From positions 1-54,707 of the forward strand of contig JAGQON010000023.1 in NCBI GenBank assembly GCA_020427395.1: 54,707 bases of DNA, given 5' to 3'. The position numbers and the translations under genes are program-made. The DNA comes from Phycisphaerales bacterium (GTDB lineage: Bacteria; Planctomycetota; Phycisphaerae; Phycisphaerales; UBA1924). Position 1 is the first letter of the stretch. Every line of letters starts with the position of its first letter. The notes below the pieces were generated by a model, which worked only from the letters and a program-made list of their open reading frames with translations, had not been told where the DNA came from and searched no databases. Positions 34,618 through 43,866 of this stretch are shown piece after piece.

Positions 34618-36603
34618 CTAAGGGCAGCCATCGATGTATGCGGTGAGGAACGCGCTGACATCGAAGAAGTTGAAAACACCATCCCCAGTAAAGTCGGCGA
34701 TCGGGTCCATTGCGCCGTACCCCACAAGGAACGCGCTGACATCAAAGAAGTTCAGATTCCCATCGCCCGTGAGATCCGCGGCGCACGGGATCGAGCCACC
34801 ACCAAACGACGATGCGAGCTGAGCATAATCGTCCCCCGTCAGCTCGGGTCCCGAGTTGGCCGTCGTCATGCCCCCGGAGACACCGGCACCGTAGTTCGCG
34901 CTGCCCGCGAAGCGGAGATTGACGCTGTCCCAGTCGTTGAAGCCGCGCAGTGTCTGGTTGGTCGATGCGGACTGCCCGATGATCACCCGATTCAGATCCG
35001 CGGCCACGGTTCCCGAACTGAACACACCGTCCTGATTGAAATCCACAGGACCCGATTCGAGCACGTCATACTCAACCCGGATCGGTCCGGCCGTCGTTGT
35101 GTTGAACACGGTGTACCGATTCGCATACGCAGACGAAGCATCGAAGCCGTTCATTTCGTCGAGCGCCCCCTCATTGATAGTCGGGAGCTCATCACACGAA
35201 AAATCGAGCGACCACGCGTTATAGATCGGGTTGAGCGTTGACTCAAACTGGAACGAGTAGTTCATCACGCTCAGATAGTTGGGCTTGTAGCCAATATCAT
35301 CACCCCCGCCGTGACGCAGCCCGAGCGTGTGCCCCAGCTCGTGCATCAGGGTTCCTGCGCGATCGTTGTTGTTGATGTTGGGGAATGTCGCGGGATCGAG
35401 CGTAACAATAAAATCATCGCCTGGGATCTCGCCCCAGCCGCTTGAACCGTTTTCCTGGCTCCCACCCCAGATGCAATAGCGGAACACCTTGAGACGCGCC
35501 GGGCGGATCTCGGTCATCCAGCGTCCGCCCATCCGATCGGCATTGCTCCCGAACCAGTTCGATTTGAGTGCCGCCACCTGCGCATTGGGCGGCTGCACAT
35601 ATGCTGTCGCCGGCAGGTTTGATTCGTCGACGAAGGTGTGCAGTGTAATGCCGTTCTGACCCGACGGGTTGCTCACCGGCGCGTTCGCGAACGCAGCTCG
35701 AACACTCGCCAACACGCTCGCAGGGACCGCCGCGGATCCCGAGAGCGTGTCGATCTCCAGGAAGATATCCTTGTGATCAGGATCAGCACCCATCGCGGGC
35801 AGATTGATCTCGGGCGTGCCGTCGCCGTCGGTATCAATACCGTCGGTCTCCCATTTATCCAGCAGCCCGTCCTCATCGCGATCGCCAATGATCAGCGAGC
35901 AGTTCCACTCGATCGTAAGCTCCTCTGTCGGGTCCGTTCCCGGCTCAACAAACGCGTTGTTGGCGGCAGTCACCCCCAGCGAATAAATACCGCCAGGGGC
36001 AACATCGAAGAACTCGGAGAACTCGATGCGCGTCAGCCCCGAGGGCTCAAGCCCAAGGGTGTAGCTGTAGCTAATGAACGCGGGGGTCGGGGGTGGAGTG
36101 AAGCCCACGAAAACAATCGTCACAAACGCCTGGGAAGTCTGCGACGACCCCGCCCCACCGCTCGGGCGACCGATGTCGATGAACCCGCTGAGTGCCCCGC
36201 TTGTGGCCTCGCTGACACTGAACTGCGTGCTTAGCGAGTACCCACCGCCCGCCGAAGCGCTGTAGCCGCTCCCCCGGTTGGCGATCGAGGTGATCCGACC
36301 TCGCGTCTCGGTTGCGGAGTCATCGACCGACCCCATCGTGATACTCACGATGGTGCTCGCGTTGCCCTGCGAGGAGACGCTCGCCGACAGATCTCCCTGG
36401 ATCTGACCCGGAAGCGTCAGGGTCTGATCTCGCTCGTCATCACTCGTATCGCCTGGCCCGCCTGAGTTGTCTAGGTTCCTCACGCTCGCAGAGACATCGA
36501 TGTACTGCTCTGCCATCTGATACTCAACCGGCCCCTGCCCAATAGCACAAGGAGCGCTGAGGCACAGAGACAGCGCACCAACAAACAACACATGATTAAA
36601 CAT
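34618..36603 (-). CDS. Secreted metzincin-type metalloprotease with dockerin
   Basis: 661 residues, signal peptide MFNHVLFVGALSLCLSAPCA. HELGHTLGLRH at 421-431 is a full HExxHxxGxxH zinc site, and the Met in LSVMNY (446) is a good Met-turn, so the fold should be metzincin. Residues ~240-285 carry a thrombospondin-3-like calcium region (DRDEDGLLDKWETDG, DTDGDGTPEIN). The dockerin starts PCAADLTGDGNLNFFDVS and ends DGCP. Likely a zinc endopeptidase in the extracellular layer, substrate unknown. The 240-residue region before the calcium loops is a beta domain. Gene 36707 lies 103 bases upstream on the same strand. Confidence 0.9.
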   Translation of the reverse strand: MFNHVLFVGALSLCLSAPCAIGQGPVEYQMAEQYIDVSASVRNLDNSGGPGDTSDDERDQTLTLPGQIQGDLSASVSSQGNASTIVSITMGSVDDSATETRGRITSIANRGSGYSASAGGGYSLSTQFSVSEATSGALSGFIDIGRPSGGAGSSQTSQAFVTIVFVGFTPPPTPAFISYSYTLGLEPSGLTRIEFSEFFDVAPGGIYSLGVTAANNAFVEPGTDPTEELTIEWNCSLIIGDRDEDGLLDKWETDGIDTDGDGTPEINLPAMGADPDHKDIFLEIDTLSGSAAVPASVLASVRAAFANAPVSNPSGQNGITLHTFVDESNLPATAYVQPPNAQVAALKSNWFGSNADRMGGRWMTEIRPARLKVFRYCIWGGSQENGSSGWGEIPGDDFIVTLDPATFPNINNNDRAGTLMHELGHTLGLRHGGGDDIGYKPNYLSVMNYSFQFESTLNPIYNAWSLDFSCDELPTINEGALDEMNGFDASSAYANRYTVFNTTTAGPIRVEYDVLESGPVDFNQDGVFSSGTVAADLNRVIIGQSASTNQTLRGFNDWDSVNLRFAGSANYGAGVSGGMTTANSGPELTGDDYAQLASSFGGGSIPCAADLTGDGNLNFFDVSAFLVGYGAMDPIADFTGDGVFNFFDVSAFLTAYIDGCP

Positions 36604-36706
36604 GACTTCTCCCCAGAGCCGGAAACAAAGCCAGCCGCCATTCAGATGCTGTTATACCGGGCTCGTCGAATCGAACCGGGCACCACCATTCAGGTGTTTT
36701 GTATCC

Positions 36707-38041
36707 TTACGGGCAACCCGCGTTATAAGCGTTCAGGAAGGTACTCACATCGAAGAAGTTATACATCCCATCGCCCGTCAGGTCGGCGGCCGGGTCCATC
36801 GCGTTGTACGCATTTAGGAAGGCACTCACATCGAAGAAATCCAGCATGCCGTCGCCGGTCAGGTCCGCGATGCATGCGGGTGCGCTGAGGATGGACGCCA
36901 CCTTGCTGGAGCTCAGCCCGTCGGCGGTGGTGAAGCTACCGCCGAGCACGAGCGCTGGGCCGTCGCCGTAGTCGAAGACGCCGCCGCCGAAGATGGTGTT
37001 GTTGGTGCCATCACCCACGGCTTCCCACGAGCTGCCGTTCCACTTGGCGATGCGGCTGACGGGGGTCGCGCCCGAGTTGTTGAAGTTGCCCATCGCGTAG
37101 AGGGCCTCGCCGGTGCCGTCGTCGAACACGACGAGCTCCTGGACATCGGCGTCAAAGCCGTCGCCCATGGATGACCACGAGGTTCCGTCCCACTTGGCAA
37201 CATTGGTCGAGACGGGGTTGCCGCCAGCGATGTTGAATCGCCCGCCGACATAGAGCGCCGTGCCTGAGCCATCGTCCCATGTGGTCATGTGCAGGACCTG
37301 GGTGAAGCCGGAGGTGCGGGTGAGCCCGCTGTCAAGATCGGTCCACTGGCTGCCGTCCCACGCGGCGACATTGAGTGCCGCCACGCCGCCGATAGTCAGG
37401 AAGCGGCCGCCGGCGTAGAGCTTCTCGGTGCCGTCCACTGAGGAGACATGCAGGTCGAGCACGATCAGGGGTACGGCGCCGCCGATGGTGCCGCCCACGG
37501 GGGTGTAGGTGCTGCCGTCCCACTTGGCGATGTGGTCGAGCCCGGTCTGCCCGTTGAGCCCGACATAGTTGCCGGCGATGTAGAGCTGCTCGCCGGTGGT
37601 GCCGTCGTCCCAGACCTCAAGGTCCCACATGGAGTTGAGGAACGAGGCCGACAGGGCATCCATTGAGTTCCACTGGGTGCCATCCCAGCGGGCGAGTTTC
37701 TCGGTGCCAGCGACGCCGCCGGCGCTGTCGAAGTAGCCGGCCGCGATCAGATCGCCGTTGTAGGCCTTGATGGCGTTGGAGTATTGCCCCACGAGGCCCC
37801 CGCCGACGGGCTGCCAGGCGCTGCCGTCCCAGCGGGCGATGTTGGACCCGCCGCTGGCACCCGGGATGCTGAACTGCCCGGTGGTGTAGAACGACTCGCC
37901 GGTGCCGTCGTCGTACATCTCGAAGCCGACGGTGTACGAGCCATTGAGCCCGGGGTTGCCGAGGGTGTTGTCGTAATCCTGCGCGTGCGCGGCGGCACCG
38001 GCGCACACGATCAGTGCGGCAGCAAAGTGAATAGCCTTCAT
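36707..38041 (-). CDS. Beta-propeller exoprotein with dockerin
   Basis: 444 residues from ATG 38041; GGAGGAGAT is upstream. Signal peptide MKAIHFAAALIVCAGAAAHA. About seven repeats of the form [AV]xWDGSxWxxxGxG... LYxxGxF (IARWDGSAWQPVGGGL, AKWDGTSWSSMGDGF, AKWNGSSWEAVGDG), a propeller of the same general type as 25014 but with different repeat spelling. The dockerin starts ACIADLTGDGMLDFFDVS and ends NAGCP. The strong ribosome binding site indicates good expression. Confidence 0.85.
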   Translation of the reverse strand: MKAIHFAAALIVCAGAAAHAQDYDNTLGNPGLNGSYTVGFEMYDDGTGESFYTTGQFSIPGASGGSNIARWDGSAWQPVGGGLVGQYSNAIKAYNGDLIAAGYFDSAGGVAGTEKLARWDGTQWNSMDALSASFLNSMWDLEVWDDGTTGEQLYIAGNYVGLNGQTGLDHIAKWDGSTYTPVGGTIGGAVPLIVLDLHVSSVDGTEKLYAGGRFLTIGGVAALNVAAWDGSQWTDLDSGLTRTSGFTQVLHMTTWDDGSGTALYVGGRFNIAGGNPVSTNVAKWDGTSWSSMGDGFDADVQELVVFDDGTGEALYAMGNFNNSGATPVSRIAKWNGSSWEAVGDGTNNTIFGGGVFDYGDGPALVLGGSFTTADGLSSSKVASILSAPACIADLTGDGMLDFFDVSAFLNAYNAMDPAADLTGDGMYNFFDVSTFLNAYNAGCP

Positions 38042-38163
38042 TTGAATCTCCTCCGTGGTGTGGACCACGCCCTGCACAGGGGGCGTGGGTGTGTGGACGC
38101 TCAGAACTGAGCGTTATTCATTACACTGTACACACTCTTGGGGATCTTGCCCAGAGGGAAAAG

Positions 38164-38179
38164 CCCCAGTCAGATGGGG
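38164..38179 (-). terminator. Probable terminator after gene 38185
   Basis: CCCCA (38164-38168) and TGGGG (38175-38179) with a 6-base loop; on the minus strand CTTTTCCC follows. The stem is short. Confidence 0.5.
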
Positions 38180-38184
38180 AATTG

Positions 38185-40554
38185 TCAGGGGCATCCGGCG
38201 TTGTAGGCGATCAAGAACGCACTCACATCGAAAAAGTTGAGCATTCCATCGCCGTTGAAGTCCGCGATGGGGTCCTGGGTGTTGTAGGCGCTGAGGAACG
38301 AGCTGACATCGAAGAAGTCGAGGAGCCCATCACCGGTCAGGTCTGCGGAACAAGGCTGCGAACCCTGGCGGTGCTCGATGATCCGAGCGCCGTAGCCATA
38401 ACCAGCGTAATCCCGGCGAACAATAAGGTCTGTGCGTCCATCCGTGTTGAAATCGGCCGCATCGATATGCTGCCCATAGGTCACAGAGCTGTAGAGCGAT
38501 TCCGGATCGAATGCCCCCTGACTGTTTCCGTGAAACACGGTGAGTCGCTGACCTGTTTCAGAGATCGTTGCGAGGTCCGTCAACCCGTCGTTATTCAAGT
38601 CCTCGGCAAGCAGGTCCTGCGTCGGTACCGATGTTGAAAGCGTGTATGCGAGTTCCATCATCGGTGAACCAGAGGGATTGAAGTTGTAGACGGAGATCGT
38701 CTGCGAGTTGAACGCCCGGATCGCAAGCTCGAGTTCCTCATCCTGATCAAAGTCCGCGATTTCAAGCTGGTGTGCAGTCTCACCCGTGAACATTCTGGAG
38801 AGCGCCTGGAAGGTCCCATCGCCGTTGCCCCAGAGCACGCCGACGCGGGTTCTGGAACTGCTGACCATCACGATGTCCTGGTGACCATCCTGGTTGAGAT
38901 CGGCAACCTCGAGCTCGCTTGTACCGACAATGGCCTCAAAGCTGAGGTTTGCACTGAAATATCCCGCACCATTGCCACGGAGCACACTGATGTCCTGAGT
39001 GCCGTCATTGAACGCGACAAGGTCGAGCTTCTGATCATGGTTCAAGTCGCGCAGAATCAGTTGGGTAGGCTGATCACCAACATAGCCCCGGGCATCGTCG
39101 CTGAACGATCCACCGCCCAGATTTCGGAACGCGCTGAATGTGCCAGATAGCTTGTTGAGTGCGACGATATCGAGCAGCCCATCGTTGTTGATATCGCCGA
39201 TTTCAACATCGCTCGTCTCAAGGCTCGCCGAGAGCGTGAGCGAGTTGGTCATGTTTGCATGTCCATCGTTCATGTAGATCAGGACATCGCGACCACTCAG
39301 CCCGATGATGGCCAGGTCGGTATCGCCATCGTTATCCATGTCACCGTGGGCAAGCTCAATGTAGTCACTATCGATTGATGGGATCGACGAGTAATATGGC
39401 GTAGGCAAGAACACCCGTGAACCAAGATTCTCGACAAAGCCAATCGCTTCGCTGAACACAAAGGCCGTCGCGAGATCCAGATCGCCATCATCGTCGTGGT
39501 CGAGCAGGGTCAGGCCCGCGGGTGAGCCGTTGAAGACCGCATCGGAACCACTGCTGAACGAGCCCTGGCCATCACCCCAGAAAAAGATCACCCCCCTGCC
39601 GTAGTAGCCTGTATGCATCGCGAGCAGATCGGTATGGCCATCACCATCAACATCGCCGGCGTGCAAAGTATTGAGATCGGATAACTCTTGCCCGGAACGA
39701 TTGGCCGCCTGACCGATGAGCTGAAAATCACCGCCGCCGACACCGAGCCGAACATCGATCGACTGCGCACGAATGATGGCGAGATCGGGCACGCCGTCCT
39801 CGTTGAAATCGTCGATGACCGTCTTGGAACCGAGTAGCGAGCTACCAAGATGCTCGTGGGCATCTTGGATCGCGCTTGCAAGCGCGAACTGCCCAACGCC
39901 GTCGTTGAGATAGACATCAACTTCGTTGCTCTGGCGAACAGGGATGACAAGGTCAATATCGCCGTCCATGTCGAGGTCGCCGGCCTCGAGCGTGTCTGGA
40001 AGCACCGCGGCAATGATTTGCGGGGTACTGAAGTTGCCGGCTCCATCGTTCTGAAGCACGACGGTCGCAGCCAATACGCTATCCCCTGTTACGATGTCCA
40101 GATCGCCATCCCCATCGAGGTCACGAAGCTGGAGGTTCTGTATATATGCACCGCTGCCCGTCGTCTGTGACACACTGAAGGCACCGTTCCCGTCATTCGT
40201 CAGTATGCTGATCGATCCGCTGGTCGAGCATGTCACCGCGAGGTCCAGGTCGCCATCCGAATCGATATCTCCGTAGGTGCTGAAACTGGGAAACTCCGCG
40301 ACAGCAACCCTGGACTGCTGCGTGTATCCACCATTCTCATCTCTGATCGCGATGCCAACCTCATTCGTGTACGAGTGCATGGTCACGAGATCCGGCAGCG
40401 CGTCGCCGTTGAGATCAATTGCGTGGCTGAGCAGGCGAGCATCTGCACTATGCGTCATCGGGATCGGGAATGCACCCCAGACACCGACCTGCGCCGAGGA
40501 GATTGCTGAAACGAAACCGACTGTGGAGATGATGGCAGCGATGCGATTCAACAT
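38185..40554 (-). CDS. VCBS/FG-GAP-repeat exoprotein with dockerin
   Basis: 789 residues, signal peptide MLNRIAAIISTVGFVSAISS. About twelve units of D[LI][DN]xDGxxD[LI] (GDIDSDGDLDLAVT, RDLDGDGDLDIVTG, GDLDMDGDIDLVIP, GDVDGDGHTDLLAM) form a calcium-binding propeller of the VCBS/FG-GAP type, as in integrin alpha subunits. AGGAGT precedes the ATG. The dockerin starts PCSADLTGDGLLDFFDVS and ends NAGCP. It follows 40621 by 66 bases with no terminator between, so 43740-42328, 42276-40621 and 40554-38185 may be one operon. Confidence 0.9.
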   Translation of the reverse strand: MLNRIAAIISTVGFVSAISSAQVGVWGAFPIPMTHSADARLLSHAIDLNGDALPDLVTMHSYTNEVGIAIRDENGGYTQQSRVAVAEFPSFSTYGDIDSDGDLDLAVTCSTSGSISILTNDGNGAFSVSQTTGSGAYIQNLQLRDLDGDGDLDIVTGDSVLAATVVLQNDGAGNFSTPQIIAAVLPDTLEAGDLDMDGDIDLVIPVRQSNEVDVYLNDGVGQFALASAIQDAHEHLGSSLLGSKTVIDDFNEDGVPDLAIIRAQSIDVRLGVGGGDFQLIGQAANRSGQELSDLNTLHAGDVDGDGHTDLLAMHTGYYGRGVIFFWGDGQGSFSSGSDAVFNGSPAGLTLLDHDDDGDLDLATAFVFSEAIGFVENLGSRVFLPTPYYSSIPSIDSDYIELAHGDMDNDGDTDLAIIGLSGRDVLIYMNDGHANMTNSLTLSASLETSDVEIGDINNDGLLDIVALNKLSGTFSAFRNLGGGSFSDDARGYVGDQPTQLILRDLNHDQKLDLVAFNDGTQDISVLRGNGAGYFSANLSFEAIVGTSELEVADLNQDGHQDIVMVSSSRTRVGVLWGNGDGTFQALSRMFTGETAHQLEIADFDQDEELELAIRAFNSQTISVYNFNPSGSPMMELAYTLSTSVPTQDLLAEDLNNDGLTDLATISETGQRLTVFHGNSQGAFDPESLYSSVTYGQHIDAADFNTDGRTDLIVRRDYAGYGYGARIIEHRQGSQPCSADLTGDGLLDFFDVSSFLSAYNTQDPIADFNGDGMLNFFDVSAFLIAYNAGCP

Positions 40555-40620
40555 GGCGGACTCCTAATAATGTGTGAATGACCCCAGAGTACCGCTCCTA
40601 CGCTGTCGCCGCAAGAGTCA

Positions 40621-42276
40621 TTATGGGCAGCCGGCGTTGTAAGCGCTCAGGAACGCACTCACATCGAAAAAGTTGAGCATTCCATCGCCGTTGAAGTCCG
40701 CGATCGGGTCCTGGGCGTTGTAGGCGCTGAGGAACGCACTCACATCGAAGAAGTTGACCGCTCCGTCGGTATTGAGATCCGCCGGGCCGCAGCCGCAGGT
40801 TGCGGTGATGCGGACGCGCCGATCGAGTTCGAGTGGGAGCGCGATGCTCGCGCCGAGGCGATCGAAGAATGTCCACGAGGTTAGCCCGTCGATTTCGGGC
40901 TCGCCGGTGAAGCCGTCGGCGAAGCTGATATCAACGCTCCACGAGCCCTGCAGCGGGCCGATCGCCCAGCCGTCGGTGTTCGGCGATGACCAGTTGTGAC
41001 GCGTCTCGAGCACGCTCGAACCTCCACCGCGGTAGAGATCGCCGCTTGGGTCATCACGCGAGACATAATCAGGGGTGACGCCGGTGAACTCCATGCGCAT
41101 CTCGGCGCGACCGCCGGCGTTGGTGCCGACCCCGTCGTAGACATTGACCAGCGAGAGCCCGCCGGGCGCGGCCGTGAGGAAGAGGTGCGACTGATCGATC
41201 GTGAGTGCCGGGTCCGCGCCGTGGTAAAACTCCTCGGCATTGCTCCACTCGTAGAGGGTATCGATATCGGTGTCGAACTCGAAGGGCGAGTAGCCGTCGC
41301 CGAGCGGTGTGAAGACGCCGCTGTTGGCAGCGGTCTCGACCGACAACTCGATGTTCACGAAGCGGGCGAAGCCGATCGTGACCGGATCGCTGATCGCGAC
41401 ACGCTCGAGCACATCGGTCACCATCACCCGGTAGGTGTCACCCTCGATCGCGGCGACCTCAAGGGTCGGCTCGATCGCGTTGAGGACATCGATGTAACCG
41501 CCGCCGGGCTGCTGCTTCTGCCACTGGTAGGTGTAGATCGCCAAACCGTCGAAGATCTCGGAGCCCAGCTCGATGATGTCGTAGGTGCAGGGGTCGGTCT
41601 GGGGGACGGACGCGACGATCGAGGGTGCCGGCGGGATGGTCGTAGGCGAGAAGGAATCGAACGCGAGCCCGATGTCCGTTGCGGTGCCGGTGTAGCGGAG
41701 CAGGACAAAGCTGATGTCCGCGCTGGCACGCTGGAAGAGGAACGAGTCCGCCCGCCCATCACCCGGGCCCTGACCAGCATTGCAGTTGTCGGGCCCGTCC
41801 TGCGCGGTGATGACCACGGTCTCGAGCACATTCATCGACGCGTCGAGAGCCTCGACGGTCCACTCCTCATAAGTCGGGCCCGTGCGCGTGTCGGTGTCAA
41901 GGATGACACCGGCCGCCTGAGCCACCGGCTGGCTGTAGGTCACCAGCAGTGTTTCGACATTGCTTCCAACCGAGCCGTCGTCGGTGAGGAACGACTGCCC
42001 GACGCCCTGACCGGGGAGGGGGGTGTCCGCGCCACATGCCGTGAACGCGGTGCGGGGTGCGCCGACCTTGGCGATCTGCGGCGAGCCCACGACCTCCAGC
42101 GTGATCGGATCGACAAGATCGAACCGCACACCAAAGTCCGCGACATACTGATCGGAGATCAGCTGGCGATCGAGTGTTGGTGTGCCGTCCGGAAGTGTCT
42201 CAAAGTTGATGGACTGCGCGATTGAGCTGGTACTCATCCCGCACAGACAGACCGTGACCATCGCTCGTTTCAACAT
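40621..42276 (-). CDS. Large secreted protein with dockerin
   Basis: 551 residues, signal peptide MLKRAMVTVCLCGMSTSSIA. The first ~200 residues (INFETLPDGTPTLDRQLISD, VRFDLVDPITLEVVG) resemble beta-jellyroll domains seen after signal peptides in planctomycete exoproteins. Around residues 215-290 is a possible Ig-like domain (YTYQWQKQQPGGGY). No catalytic set is visible. The dockerin is of the form CGCGPADLNTDGAVNFFDVS, ending NAGCP. GAGGGGGAA precedes the ATG. Its DNA in the dockerin is very similar to that of the downstream neighbour 38185. Confidence 0.75.
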   Translation of the reverse strand: MLKRAMVTVCLCGMSTSSIAQSINFETLPDGTPTLDRQLISDQYVADFGVRFDLVDPITLEVVGSPQIAKVGAPRTAFTACGADTPLPGQGVGQSFLTDDGSVGSNVETLLVTYSQPVAQAAGVILDTDTRTGPTYEEWTVEALDASMNVLETVVITAQDGPDNCNAGQGPGDGRADSFLFQRASADISFVLLRYTGTATDIGLAFDSFSPTTIPPAPSIVASVPQTDPCTYDIIELGSEIFDGLAIYTYQWQKQQPGGGYIDVLNAIEPTLEVAAIEGDTYRVMVTDVLERVAISDPVTIGFARFVNIELSVETAANSGVFTPLGDGYSPFEFDTDIDTLYEWSNAEEFYHGADPALTIDQSHLFLTAAPGGLSLVNVYDGVGTNAGGRAEMRMEFTGVTPDYVSRDDPSGDLYRGGGSSVLETRHNWSSPNTDGWAIGPLQGSWSVDISFADGFTGEPEIDGLTSWTFFDRLGASIALPLELDRRVRITATCGCGPADLNTDGAVNFFDVSAFLSAYNAQDPIADFNGDGMLNFFDVSAFLSAYNAGCP

Positions 42277-42327
42277 CCGTTCCCCCTCAATCCGAATGTA
42301 TTCGGCTTGGTTTGAGTTTGCTCTCTC

Positions 42328-43740
42328 TTACGGGCATCCAGCGTTGAACGCGTTGAGGAATGCCGACACATCGAAGAAGTTGTACATCCCGTCGTTATTG
42401 AAGTCCGCGATCGGGTTCTGGGCGTTGTAGGCGCTCAGGAACGCGCTGACATCGAAAAAGTCGAGCGCACCATCGCCGGTCAGGTCCGCGGGGCACGCGG
42501 GCGCTTGGGCGAAGAAGATCCGCACACAGGTGTCGCCGGAGTAGCCCAGGGCGAGATCGCCGTAGCCGTCGCCGTTGAGATCACCGAAAGCGAGCGCGGT
42601 GCCGACCTCCGAGGCGTCATAAGTCCAGGTCGGATCGGTATCGAGCACGCCGCCGCGGTTGAGATAGAGATGGGCTCGCCCGTCGGAGAAGTGGATCTCG
42701 GCGAAGTCGTCGTCGCCGTCGTTATCGATATCGAAGAAGCCGATCTCCTGCGGACCCGTGAAGGGCGGGTTGCTGGCGTACCGCTCGGTGAGCACACCCG
42801 CGCCGATGTCGTAGACGCGGGACGGATCGCCACCGAAGGCGATCTCGCTGATGCCGTCGTTCTCCAGATCGCAGAACAGCGCACCGCGGTCCGTGTCGTC
42901 TGTTGCCACTTCCAATGACGGGAGCGAATCGGGGACGCCCGTGGTGTTGTAGTAGATGCCGCTGAAGAAGTTGACCCATTTGGCGACCGCCAGGTCTGGG
43001 TAGCCGTCGCCGGTGATGTCTTGGGCATCGATGCCGTTCTGCACGGCTTCATCGGCCGACTGCCAGACGCTCGTGGTGGTGAGCGTGCCTCCCACATTAT
43101 CGAACATCAGCACGGGTCGGTACGGGTCTGGCGAGAGGCCCTGATTGGTTGTCACAAGATCGAGGTCGCCGTCCTGATCCATGTCGGCAAGCACGCCCGC
43201 GGTGCCCCACATGGTGCGTGCGGTGTTGCTCTGGTAGTTGGGCGTGGTGGGCACGCCCGAGCCTGAGTTGTAGAAGGCGCTGACGCTGTCGCGCCGCATG
43301 TTGCCGTGGATCGCGACGATGTCGGGGTTTCCGTCGTTGTTGAGGTCGCCGATCTGCACATCGCCGGTGTGGGTGTCCTCATCGCTGAGCCAGCCGGGCG
43401 TGGTACTGATGCCCGAGCCGGTGCCAAAGAAGATCATGTCCTTGGCGCTGTCGTAGGGCGGGAAGGAGTTGGAGATGTAGCAGACTGCGACGAGGTCGTT
43501 GTTGCCGTCGCCGTCGATATCCACGATTCTGAGCCCGCCGATCTGCCGGCGGAGCACGACGCTCTGATCCGGCATGGCGTTGAATGGCACGCCGACGCCG
43601 CGCTGCGCGACGGGCGGCTCATCGAAGTTCACGGCGAAGTGGTGCCCGTCCTTGGAGACCTCGTAATAACTGGTGGACTGGGCGTGGGCGAGCGAGCCGG
43701 CAAGAAAGACGAGCGAGAGGGCGGCTGATCGGGCAGTCAT
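42328..43740 (-). CDS. VCBS/FG-GAP-repeat exoprotein with dockerin
   Basis: 470 residues from ATG 43740 (AGGAGT upstream); a longer frame begins at 43848 but lacks a signal peptide. Signal peptide MTARSAALSLVFLAGSLAHA. Calcium-type repeats D[IL][DNT]xDG[ND]xDL (VDIDGDGNNDLVAV, GDLNNDGNPDIVAI, ADMDQDGDLDLVTT, QDITGDGYPDLAVA) suggest a seven-bladed propeller. The dockerin starts ACPADLTGDGALDFFDVS and ends NAGCP. It is first in a possible three-gene operon. Confidence 0.88.
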   Translation of the reverse strand: MTARSAALSLVFLAGSLAHAQSTSYYEVSKDGHHFAVNFDEPPVAQRGVGVPFNAMPDQSVVLRRQIGGLRIVDIDGDGNNDLVAVCYISNSFPPYDSAKDMIFFGTGSGISTTPGWLSDEDTHTGDVQIGDLNNDGNPDIVAIHGNMRRDSVSAFYNSGSGVPTTPNYQSNTARTMWGTAGVLADMDQDGDLDLVTTNQGLSPDPYRPVLMFDNVGGTLTTTSVWQSADEAVQNGIDAQDITGDGYPDLAVAKWVNFFSGIYYNTTGVPDSLPSLEVATDDTDRGALFCDLENDGISEIAFGGDPSRVYDIGAGVLTERYASNPPFTGPQEIGFFDIDNDGDDDFAEIHFSDGRAHLYLNRGGVLDTDPTWTYDASEVGTALAFGDLNGDGYGDLALGYSGDTCVRIFFAQAPACPADLTGDGALDFFDVSAFLSAYNAQNPIADFNNDGMYNFFDVSAFLNAFNAGCP

Positions 43741-43816
43741 GGTGACTCCTGTGAACGGATCGGGATGGGATCGGGACTGCGAGTGTAACACAACCGAACG
43801 GGTGGGCTCAATGAAA

Positions 43817-43837
43817 AAGCCGGGCATTGCCCGGCTT
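43817..43837 (-). terminator. Intrinsic terminator after gene 43867
   Basis: AAGCCGGGC (43817-43825) and GCCCGGCTT (43829-43837), loop ATT; on the minus strand TTTTTC follows. Confidence 0.85.
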
Positions 43838-43866
43838 GGAGGTTTCAAATCAGATATAGAGGTGTG

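Noticed and set aside
36655..36700. tRNA-like T-loop sequence (GGTTCGATTC on the minus strand)
   Set aside because: No acceptor, D or anticodon arm can be formed around it; the flanks are not complementary.
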